Assembly: GCA_964390645.1 (NCBI GenBank)
Contig: CAYMLL010000185.1
Location: 1-15,356 of the forward strand
Length of the DNA: 15,356 nt
Source of the DNA: CAYMLL01 sp964390645
Lineage (GTDB): Bacteria; Planctomycetota; UBA8108
Direction: 5' to 3'
Positions within the stretch are counted from its first letter, which is position 1. Every line of letters begins with the position of its first letter. The translations under genes and the position numbers were made by a program. Below the pieces are notes generated by a model, which did no database searches, was not told where the DNA came from, and was given only the letters and a program-made list of their open reading frames with translations. Shown one piece after another: positions 7,707-14,126 of this stretch.

Positions 7707-7735
7707 TTGACTTGCGACGGCCGAACAACGATTGT
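7707..7735 (+). promoter_or_regulatory. Candidate sigma-70-like promoter for the sdh operon
   Basis: TTGACT at 7707-7712 (5 of 6 to the -35 consensus) and GATTGT at 7730-7735 (3 of 6 to the -10) are separated by 17 bases. The start would lie near 7742, about 50 bases before the ATG at 7791, which has GGAG at 7779-7782. The strong -35 and correct position support it; the -10 is poor. Confidence 0.35.
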
Positions 7736-7790
7736 AGGAAGGTTCGTTTCTCAGCGCAGTCGAGGGAAACCCAGCAACGGAGCAGAGCCT

Positions 7791-8618
7791 ATGGCCTCGG
7801 CGCCGACGCCCGTCGTCCGACGCGGCTTTGGAGTCACTTCCCGACGAGATACCTGGTGGCTGACGCCACTTCTCACTCTCCTCGGGCTTTCAACGTTCAT
7901 CATCTACTCGACATGGGCGGCGTTCCAGGCGGCGAGCTACCACTTCGACGGCGGTGGCGCGGACTACCTGTCGCCGTTCTACTCTCCGGTGCTCTTCGAC
8001 GCGGCCGGGGTGGAGTCGGGACACGCGTGGTTCGGTGCGGCGCCCTCGTGGTGGCCCGGCTTTCTGCCCTATTCGCCCGCCTTCCTCATCCTGTGGGCTC
8101 CCGCCGGCTTTCGCCTGACCTGCTACTACTACCGCGGCGCGTACTACAAGGCGTTCTGGGCCGATCCCCCCTCTTGTGCTGTCGGCGAGCCGCGCAAGTC
8201 CTATCTCGGCGAGCACTCGCTGCCACTGATTCTCCAGAACGTCCACCGCTACTTCCTGTACGTCGCGATGCTGTTTCTTCTCGTTCTCGCCTACGACGCC
8301 TGGCGGGCGATGTGGTTCTCGACGGGGGACGGCGGGGGTCGGGAGTTCGGCGTCGGAATCGGCACGCTGGTCCTGACGGCCAATGTCGTCTTCCTGTCGG
8401 GGTACACACTCGGGTGCCATTCCCTGCGCCATCTGGTCGGTGGATCCCTCGACTGCCTGTCGAAGGCGCCTTGTCGCAGTAAGGCCTACGATTGCGTCAG
8501 CTGCCTGAACCGGGGTCACATGCGCTGGGCATGGTGCAGCCTCTTCTGGGTCGGATTCTCCGACGTCTACGTCCGTCTCTGCGCCTCGGGCGTCTGGGCC
8601 GACTGGAGGATCTTCTGA
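7791..8618 (+). CDS. sdhC: Complex II membrane anchor, type F (mycobacterial Sdh1-like), Cys/His-rich
   Basis: A 275-residue membrane protein starting at ATG 7791 (GGAG 8 bases upstream); the frame is open further upstream, but those residues have no membrane-anchor character. Roughly five hydrophobic segments are seen: about 23-45, 87-112, 152-172, 187-208 and 246-263. It begins with GVTSRRDTWWLTPLL (14-28) and contains RLTCYYYRGAYYKAFW (108-123), PRKSYLGEHSLPLILQNVHR (134-153), GYTLGCHSLRHLVGG (204-218) and a late cluster C222, C228, C235, C238, H243, C249. This resembles the single anchor of mycobacterial Sdh1, in which a Rieske-type [2Fe-2S] cluster sits in the membrane instead of haem b. 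Which Cys and His bind a cluster here I cannot assign. Its stop overlaps the sdhA start (TGATG), and the C-A-B order matches mycobacterial sdh1. It should anchor the complex and pass electrons to quinone. Confidence 0.8.
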   Translation: MASAPTPVVRRGFGVTSRRDTWWLTPLLTLLGLSTFIIYSTWAAFQAASYHFDGGGADYLSPFYSPVLFDAAGVESGHAWFGAAPSWWPGFLPYSPAFLILWAPAGFRLTCYYYRGAYYKAFWADPPSCAVGEPRKSYLGEHSLPLILQNVHRYFLYVAMLFLLVLAYDAWRAMWFSTGDGGGREFGVGIGTLVLTANVVFLSGYTLGCHSLRHLVGGSLDCLSKAPCRSKAYDCVSCLNRGHMRWAWCSLFWVGFSDVYVRLCASGVWADWRIF

Positions 8619-10468
8619 TGACCGAGTTCACCACCCACGAATACGACGTCCTGGTCATCGGAGCAGGAGGCGCGGGGCTGCGCGCGGCGATCGAAGCGTC
8701 CGCCGGCGGGGTCTCCGTCGGGCTCGTCTGCAAGTCGCTGCTCGGCAAGGCGCACACCGTCATGGCCGAAGGAGGCGTTGCCGCGGCGCTCTCGAATGTC
8801 GATGAGCGCGACGACTGGAGGACGCACTTCGCCGACACCATGCGCGGCGGCCAGTACGTCAACAACTGTCGCATGGCTGAGCTTCACGCCAGGGAGGCGC
8901 CTGACCGGGTGCGCGAGCTGGAGGCCTGGGGCGCGGTCTTCGACCGCACTCGCGACGGCCGTATCCTGCAGCGCAACTTCGGCGGGCACAAGTATCCGCG
9001 TCTGGCTCACGTCGGAGACCGGACCGGCCTCGAGATGATCCGCACCCTGCAGGATCACGGCATTCACCAGGGGATCTCCGTGCACATGGAGTGTACGGTC
9101 GTGCGCTTGCTGCAGGAGGGCGACGGAGACTCCGGGGGCGGGCCGGTCCGCGTCGTCGGTGCCCTGGGGTACGATCGCGAGAAGGGCCAGTTCCGCGTCT
9201 TCAAGAGCAAGGCCATCGTGCTGGCGACCGGTGGCTTCGGGCGAGCCTTCAAGATCACCAGCAACAGCTGGGAGTATACCGGTGACGGTCACGCGCTTGC
9301 GTACGATGCCGGGGCGGATCTCATCGATATCGAGTACATCCAGTTCCACCCGACCGGGATGGTCTGGCCTCCGAGTGTCCGCGGCATCCTGGTGACCGAG
9401 GGAGTGCGCGGGGAAGGCGGCATTCTGCGCAACAGCGAGAACCAGCGCTTCATGTTCGAGGACATCCCCGAGCTCTACAAGAACCAGACAGCGGACAACC
9501 CGGAGGAGGGATGGCGGTACACGCAGGGGGATCGTGACGCACGTCGTCCTCCGGAGCTCCTGACACGCGACCATGTCGCTCGTTGTATCGTCCGCGAGAT
9601 CCGCGAAGGCCGTGGAAGCCCGCACGGGGGTGTGTATCTCGACATCGCCTGGATCAAGGAGAACCTCCCGAACGCCGCGGAGCACATCCGGCGGAAGCTG
9701 CCGAGCATGTACCACCAGTTCAAGCAGCTTGCGAATCTGGACATCACGGCCGAGCCGATGGAGGTCGGGCCGACGACGCACTACGCGATGGGAGGTGTCC
9801 GTGTCGACGGCGACACGCAGATGTCCTCGGTTCCCGGTCTCTTCGCAGCGGGAGAGTGTGCCGGTGGTTTGCACGGAGCCAACCGGTTGGGAGGCAACTC
9901 GCTCTCCGACCTGATCGTCTTCGGGAAGCGTGCCGGCGAGCACGCGGCCGCGTACGCCAGGGAGCACGGCGTGGGCAAGTACGCCGAGGCGCAGCTCGAC
10001 GCCGTGACGAAGCAGGTCCTCGAGCCGCTCGAGCGTCAGGATTCCGTCGGTAGCGGCTCGGAAGGGCCATTCGATGTCCAGTTCGCGCTGCAGGACACGA
10101 TGCAGAGCCTTGTCGGCATCGTTCGCAACGAGGCGGAGCTCAACCAGGCGATCGAGAAGATCGGGGAGCTCAAGGAGCGAGCCGGACGGGTCTTCGTGCC
10201 CGGCAGTCGCGAGTACAACCCCGGATGGCACACGGCGCTCGACCTCCACAACCTGCTGACCGTCGCCGAGGCGGTCGCCCGGGCCGCCGTGCTCAGGAAG
10301 GAGAGCCGCGGAGCGCACTTCCGGGAGGACTATCCGCAGAAGGACGAGGAGTTCGGCAGGACGACGCTGGTTGTCCGCAAGGGGCACGACGGCGAGATGA
10401 CGATCGAGCGCGAGCCCGTCATGGACGTGCCCGAGGAGCTGCAGGCGATCATCGAGGAAAACAGGTGA
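8618..10468 (+). CDS. sdhA: Succinate dehydrogenase/fumarate reductase flavoprotein subunit
   Basis: A 616-residue flavoprotein, standard size. The ATG at 8618 shares its A with the stop of the anchor gene; GGAGG lies about ten bases upstream. Seen: the FAD dinucleotide fold VLVIGAGGAG (11-20), the likely covalent-FAD histidine in KAHTVMAEGG (H46), substrate-site residues H244 (QFHPTG), T260-E261 (VTEGVRGEGG), R317 (LTRDHVAR), H388 (TTHYAMGG) and R423 (ANRLGGNSLSD). All catalytic residues of the family are present. Family knowledge: it interconverts succinate and fumarate and passes electrons to the iron-sulphur subunit. The sequence cannot tell oxidation from reduction as the in vivo direction, though the type F anchor suggests a succinate:quinone oxidoreductase. 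Middle gene of the operon. Confidence 0.96.
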   Translation: MTEFTTHEYDVLVIGAGGAGLRAAIEASAGGVSVGLVCKSLLGKAHTVMAEGGVAAALSNVDERDDWRTHFADTMRGGQYVNNCRMAELHAREAPDRVRELEAWGAVFDRTRDGRILQRNFGGHKYPRLAHVGDRTGLEMIRTLQDHGIHQGISVHMECTVVRLLQEGDGDSGGGPVRVVGALGYDREKGQFRVFKSKAIVLATGGFGRAFKITSNSWEYTGDGHALAYDAGADLIDIEYIQFHPTGMVWPPSVRGILVTEGVRGEGGILRNSENQRFMFEDIPELYKNQTADNPEEGWRYTQGDRDARRPPELLTRDHVARCIVREIREGRGSPHGGVYLDIAWIKENLPNAAEHIRRKLPSMYHQFKQLANLDITAEPMEVGPTTHYAMGGVRVDGDTQMSSVPGLFAAGECAGGLHGANRLGGNSLSDLIVFGKRAGEHAAAYAREHGVGKYAEAQLDAVTKQVLEPLERQDSVGSGSEGPFDVQFALQDTMQSLVGIVRNEAELNQAIEKIGELKERAGRVFVPGSREYNPGWHTALDLHNLLTVAEAVARAAVLRKESRGAHFREDYPQKDEEFGRTTLVVRKGHDGEMTIEREPVMDVPEELQAIIEENR

Positions 10469-11238
10469 TGGAAACCGAGAGCTCGACGCGGACAGCGACC
10501 TTTCGCGTCTGGCGCAGCGAACGCGACGGCAACGGCGAGTTCGAGGACTACACCATCGAGGTGAGCGACGGCATGGTCGTGCTGGACGCCGTGCACAAGC
10601 TCCAGGCGGAGTCGGCGAACGATCTCGCGGTGCGCTGGAACTGCAAGGCGGGGAAGTGTGGATCCTGCTCTGCCGAGGTCAACGGCATGCCGAGGCTGAT
10701 GTGCATGACGCGCCTCGACGAGCTCGATCTCGACGAGCCGGTCACCATCGAGCCCGTCCAGGCCTTTCCGCTGATCCGCGATCTCGTCACCGACGTCAGC
10801 TGGAACTTCGAGGTCAAGAAGAAGATCAAGAAGTTCAAGCCGCGACCTCCCGACGCGGAGGACGGCACCTGGCGGGTTCAGCAGGTGGACGTCGATCGTG
10901 TTCAGGAGTTCCGCAAGTGCATCGAGTGCTACCTTTGCCAGGACGTCTGCCACGTGCTGCGGGACCACCACAAGCACGACGAGTTCATCGGCCCGCGCTT
11001 CCTGGTCCACGCGGCGGCGCTTGAGATGCACCCGCTCGATACGGAGGATCGTCTCGAGGAGCTCAAGCAGGCGCACGGTGTCGGCTACTGCAACATCACG
11101 AAGTGTTGCACCAAGGTCTGCCCGGAGCACATCACGATCACCGACAACGCCATCATTCCCCTGAAGGAGCGCGTCGTCGATCGGTTCTACGACCCCGTCA
11201 CCCGACTGCTCCGGGTGCTCACCGGAAAGAGCCGATAG
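10468..11238 (+). CDS. sdhB: Succinate dehydrogenase/fumarate reductase iron-sulphur subunit
   Basis: A 256-residue protein whose ATG shares its A with the sdhA stop (TGATG). All cluster ligands are visible: [2Fe-2S] C59, C64, C67 and C79 (NCKAGKCGSCS and LMC); [4Fe-4S] C151, C154, C157 (CIECYLC) with C218; [3Fe-4S] C161, C208 and C214 (CNITKCC). The spacing is equal to that of E. coli SdhB shifted by two residues. A longer linker rich in Lys (117-124) separates the two ferredoxin-like halves. It relays electrons from FAD to the membrane anchor. The upstream extension of the frame (from 10225) is inside sdhA and not translated as this gene. Last gene of the operon. Confidence 0.96.
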   Translation: METESSTRTATFRVWRSERDGNGEFEDYTIEVSDGMVVLDAVHKLQAESANDLAVRWNCKAGKCGSCSAEVNGMPRLMCMTRLDELDLDEPVTIEPVQAFPLIRDLVTDVSWNFEVKKKIKKFKPRPPDAEDGTWRVQQVDVDRVQEFRKCIECYLCQDVCHVLRDHHKHDEFIGPRFLVHAAALEMHPLDTEDRLEELKQAHGVGYCNITKCCTKVCPEHITITDNAIIPLKERVVDRFYDPVTRLLRVLTGKSR

Positions 11239-11246
11239 CGCCGGAC

Positions 11247-11264
11247 CGTCTCGAGCTCGAGGCG
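11247..11264. terminator. Hairpin between convergent sdhB and aminotransferase genes
   Basis: CGTCTCG-AGCT-CGAGGCG forms a seven-pair stem (one T-G wobble) with a four-base loop, in a 38-base gap between converging stops. There is no T-run on either side, so intrinsic termination would be weak; it may still act as a bidirectional transcript end or processing site. Confidence 0.35.
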
Positions 11265-11276
11265 ACGCTTCACACG

Positions 11277-12554
11277 TCAGGGCCGATCCCGGTCCGGCTC
11301 TCCTGCCGATCTCGACACGTCGTCGATCCAGCGCGCCAGGACGTCCGCCTGCTTCACGGCGTGATCGAGGTCGAAGCAGTTCGTCTTCAGGAGGATCACG
11401 CGGGGCTGTATCCCCTCCCAGACGGGGCAGCTGGTCTCGCGGTAGTCGGGCAGCCGACCGGCCCACTGTGGATAGCGCTGCGGGCGCGCGCGGACCTCGT
11501 CGCTCAGCCGCGCCAGAGCCGGTTCGCGATGGACGGGCAGGTACGACCCGTAGTAGCCGTCTCCGCCCAGCTCGACAAATCTGCGGCGCAGCTCGGCCCA
11601 GTCGAGATCGTCCCTGGCGATTCGAGCGCCGTAGGTCCAGTAGCTGTGCTCGCGCTCCTCGGGCACCGCCTGCGGCACCAGCCAGTCACAGCCGCGCACG
11701 ACCTCGTCGAAGAGCCCGGCGACCTTCCTTCGCATCGCCACCAGCTCGTCGAGCCTCTCGAACTCTCCGAGCGCCATGGCGATGGTCAGCTCCGACATGC
11801 GGTAGTTGTGGCCGAGTGTGTCGTGGCGCTGGAATGATGGGTGGCAGCGCACCTCCTTCGGGACTGTCGAGTCCCCCGGCCGCGCGGTCAGGGTCGAGAA
11901 GCCGACCGTGGAGGCCTTGCGGGCCGCCGTGGCGAGGTCCTCGTCATCGCACAGGAGGATGCCTCCCTCACCGCACGTCATGTGCTTGGAGCCCTGGAAG
12001 CTGAAGCTCGCGAAGCTGCCGAAGGACCCGACGAGCCTGCCGCGGTAGGCGCCCAGGAAGCACTGCGCGTTGTCCTCGATCAGCGTCAGCCCGTGCTCTC
12101 GAGCGATGTCGAGGAGCGCGTCGTAGTCCGGAGCCAGTCCGCAGATCGATACCGGGATCAGCGCCCGTGTCCGGGGGGTGATCTTGCGGCGCACGTCTCG
12201 CGGGTCCAGCGTCCAGGTGTCGGGGTCGACGTCCGCGACGACGGGAACGGCGTTGGCGTACAGAACCGGCGACGCGGTCATGAAGACCGTGAACGCGGGC
12301 ACGATCACCTCGTCCCCGGCTCCGACGCCGGCCGCGAGCAGCGCCGAGTGCATCGTCGTGGTGCCGTTCGAGTGCAGGATCCCGAAGCGGCGGTCAAAGC
12401 GCTCGGCGAACGCCTGCTCCAGACGTGCGGCGAAGCCGAGGGAGCGTGTGTTGTGGATGCCGAATTCCAGGACCCGGGCGACGTAGTCGTGCGTTGCCGG
12501 CGACACTCGCGGGATGGACCTGCTCGCCGGGCTGCCGGTCAAGTCACCGGTCAT
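11277..12554 (-). CDS. DegT/DnrJ/EryC1/StrS-family PLP aminotransferase
   Basis: A 425-residue cytoplasmic enzyme of fold type I. Seen: the SNGTTTMHSAL loop (62-72) that binds PLP phosphate, GAGDEVIVPAFTVFMTA (78-94), EDNAQCFLG (160-168) with the PLP-pyridine aspartate D161, and the Schiff-base lysine K190 in SFQGSKHMTCGEGG (185-198). Family knowledge: these enzymes transfer an amino group to keto-sugars or cyclitols, for cell-envelope glycans or secondary metabolites; a few are dehydratases. The presence of the lysine argues for aminotransferase. The substrate is not determinable. The ATG at 12554 overlaps the upstream propeller gene by ATGA and lacks a clear ribosome binding site, so translation is coupled. 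No nucleotide-sugar enzymes neighbour it, which is unusual for a dedicated sugar-modification gene. Confidence 0.92.
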   Translation of the reverse strand: MTGDLTGSPASRSIPRVSPATHDYVARVLEFGIHNTRSLGFAARLEQAFAERFDRRFGILHSNGTTTMHSALLAAGVGAGDEVIVPAFTVFMTASPVLYANAVPVVADVDPDTWTLDPRDVRRKITPRTRALIPVSICGLAPDYDALLDIAREHGLTLIEDNAQCFLGAYRGRLVGSFGSFASFSFQGSKHMTCGEGGILLCDDEDLATAARKASTVGFSTLTARPGDSTVPKEVRCHPSFQRHDTLGHNYRMSELTIAMALGEFERLDELVAMRRKVAGLFDEVVRGCDWLVPQAVPEEREHSYWTYGARIARDDLDWAELRRRFVELGGDGYYGSYLPVHREPALARLSDEVRARPQRYPQWAGRLPDYRETSCPVWEGIQPRVILLKTNCFDLDHAVKQADVLARWIDDVSRSAGEPDRDRP

Positions 12555-14011
12555 CGGGCGAAGCGCAGCGAGTAGAGGTTCGCATCGCGCAGGGCGAATC
12601 GTAGTCGCACCGGCTTTCCCGCCAGTGCGCTGACGTCACTGCCATTCTTCCACACGACGGTGCGTTCGATCTCGTCGCCGATGATCTCGACACAGTCGTG
12701 GAGACCGTAGCCGGTGAGCGGCTTGCCGTCGCCGCCGAGGACCTCGACCCGCAGGCCACCGGCAGCCGACGTGGCGTAGTTGATCGTCAGCTGCTTGCCC
12801 GCGAAGACGAGCGGTTTCGTCAACAGCTCCCCGCCGCTCCATCCGGCGTACGCGGAGACGAACCCGTCGATGCGGATCGTGTACCGACGGATGTGCGTCG
12901 TCGGGTAGCCGACGTTCTGATTGATCCACAGCGAGAGCTCATCTGCAGCGGTCTGGATCAGGCCGTGCGCCGCGTAGTTGGCGCGCGAGGTCCAGTTGCG
13001 GGGATCCGTTCCGGGCCGGACGAAGGCCTCCAGGAAGTGACGCCCGAGGACATCGCCCCCGCGGGAGGAGGTCAGCATGATGTCGGCACAGTCGTTGCGG
13101 AAGTCCCAGGTCTTCGTCGAGGTGCCGAGGGTCGCGACCAGCTTTCTCGACAGCGCCCGACGGCCCGGCATGAAGCGCGTCGGAAAGCCCAGGTAGATGT
13201 GCGGTGCGCGAGGGTAGACCAGGGTCTGGTTGGTGTAGAGGTGTTGTGCCGGGCCGTCACCGAATTGCATGTCGACCGGCTCGGTCCAGTGGACGAAGTC
13301 GTCCGAGACGGACCGGGCGATCCAGCGGACGCCGCGTCGGAAGACCCGGAAGTAGCAGACGTATCGCTTCTCGGTCGCGGACCAGAACGCGACGTTCTGG
13401 GAGTCGAACGCGCCCTTCGTGATGACGGGCTCCTCGCGCACGTCGCGCCAGCGCAGCCCGTCGGCCGACACGAGGGCCACCAGCCCGGGGGCTCCGGTGC
13501 CACCGACGGCCTTGTAGCGCTCGTCGGGACGGGCGTCCGGGTTCGTGTCGATGAAGGGAGCGAGGTTGTGACACGCGCGGTGGCGCGCGAGGACGACGTT
13601 GTTTTCGCGCGTCCCACCGACCTCGTGGAGGCCGAGGCGGGGCCTCGTCCAGCGGACCCCGTCTTCGCTCTCCGCGACACACGTGACCTCGGTGTCGAGC
13701 GAATGCCGGGCCACCGGCAGACCACGGTAGTACATGCGTAGCTTCGGACCATCGCGCAGGACGGTGAAGTAGCCGCTGTAGAGGCCCTCCCACGGTCGGT
13801 CCAGGGTCAGCACCTTCTCTCGAGGCCGGGGGTGGTGTAGCTCGAGGCGAGCGCCGCCTTCGAGCCGGTCGATCAGGTGGTCGTCGACAAGGAGCTCGCG
13901 TCGGTCGTCGATGCGCACGGCGTCACCGCCGAGGGCGGTGCCAGCGAGGGAAGTCCAGAGGATCGTGAGAATCGCGACCGGGGAAGCCCTGGACCCCATG
14001 TGGTTCATCAT
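12551..14011 (-). CDS. Secreted glycosidase-like five-bladed beta-propeller protein
   Basis: A 486-residue protein with a signal peptide (hydrophobic 11-25, ending about TALGG at 29), then a region rich in short beta strands and repeated W/Y motifs: VDDHLIDRLEGGARLELHH (42-60), YSGYFTVLRDGPKLRMYYRG (78-97), ESEDGVRWTRP, SADGLRWRDV, SDDFVHWTEP. The repeated S-x-D-G-x-x-W pattern and the alternation of Asp and Glu residues fit the GH32/43/68-like five-bladed propeller superfamily common in planctomycetes. I cannot identify the catalytic acid/base set with certainty, so it may be a glycosidase or a noncatalytic sugar-binding relative. The first ATG (14011) is taken; ATG 14008 and 13999 are alternatives, with AGGAG at 14026-14030. 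The stop overlaps the aminotransferase start. Confidence 0.75.
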   Translation of the reverse strand: MMNHMGSRASPVAILTILWTSLAGTALGGDAVRIDDRRELLVDDHLIDRLEGGARLELHHPRPREKVLTLDRPWEGLYSGYFTVLRDGPKLRMYYRGLPVARHSLDTEVTCVAESEDGVRWTRPRLGLHEVGGTRENNVVLARHRACHNLAPFIDTNPDARPDERYKAVGGTGAPGLVALVSADGLRWRDVREEPVITKGAFDSQNVAFWSATEKRYVCYFRVFRRGVRWIARSVSDDFVHWTEPVDMQFGDGPAQHLYTNQTLVYPRAPHIYLGFPTRFMPGRRALSRKLVATLGTSTKTWDFRNDCADIMLTSSRGGDVLGRHFLEAFVRPGTDPRNWTSRANYAAHGLIQTAADELSLWINQNVGYPTTHIRRYTIRIDGFVSAYAGWSGGELLTKPLVFAGKQLTINYATSAAGGLRVEVLGGDGKPLTGYGLHDCVEIIGDEIERTVVWKNGSDVSALAGKPVRLRFALRDANLYSLRFAR

Positions 14012-14125
14012 GCTGCGGGCGTCGCTCCTGTCCGTGGTGCTTCGCGGTGAACCGGCCGCCTCGACGCCGGGTCGTACTCCGAGAGGGGGCCGTACTCCGA
14101 GAGGGGGCCGTACTCCGAGAAGGGG
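14012..14125. other. Intergenic gap between VWA and propeller genes
   Basis: This 114-base stretch separates two genes on the same strand. Nearly half is the tandem repeat described separately; the remainder carries AGGAG for the propeller gene. No convincing -35/-10 pair is seen on the minus strand, so read-through from the VWA gene is possible. Confidence 0.4.
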
Positions 14126-14126
14126 C
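14073..14126. repeat. Three tandem 18-base repeats
   Basis: The unit CGTACTCCGAGAGGGGGC occurs at 14073-14090 and 14091-14108 identically, and at 14109-14126 with one G-to-A change (GAGAAGGGGC). The array starts right after the VWA stop codon (14126-14128), sharing one base with it. The 18-base period is a multiple of three, so all frames remain open through it. It may be slippage-generated; a regulatory role is unproven. Confidence 0.9.

Larger units (their letters stand above)
7461..7790. other. Divergent intergenic region between PQQ-propeller gene and sdh operon
   Basis: These 330 bases hold no gene I can support; open frames crossing them have no family character. They contain the candidate promoters listed separately, plus two short inverted repeats: CGGCCC-TTTCC-GGGCCG at 7576-7592 and TCGCCGA-GGTTCG-TCGGCGA at 7609-7628. 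Neither is followed by a T-run, so they are better candidates for operators or leader structures than for terminators. Both lie upstream of the predicted sdh promoter. Confidence 0.5.

Noticed and set aside
7662..7790. N-terminal extension of the anchor protein from ATG 7662
   Set aside because: The 43 extra residues lack family similarity and overlap the predicted promoter; ATG 7791 has a ribosome binding site and gives the length expected for Sdh1-type anchors.
8567..10387. Minus-strand open frame of 606 codons
   Set aside because: It is the complement of sdhA, which carries every expected active-site residue. Long antisense frames are normal at this GC content.
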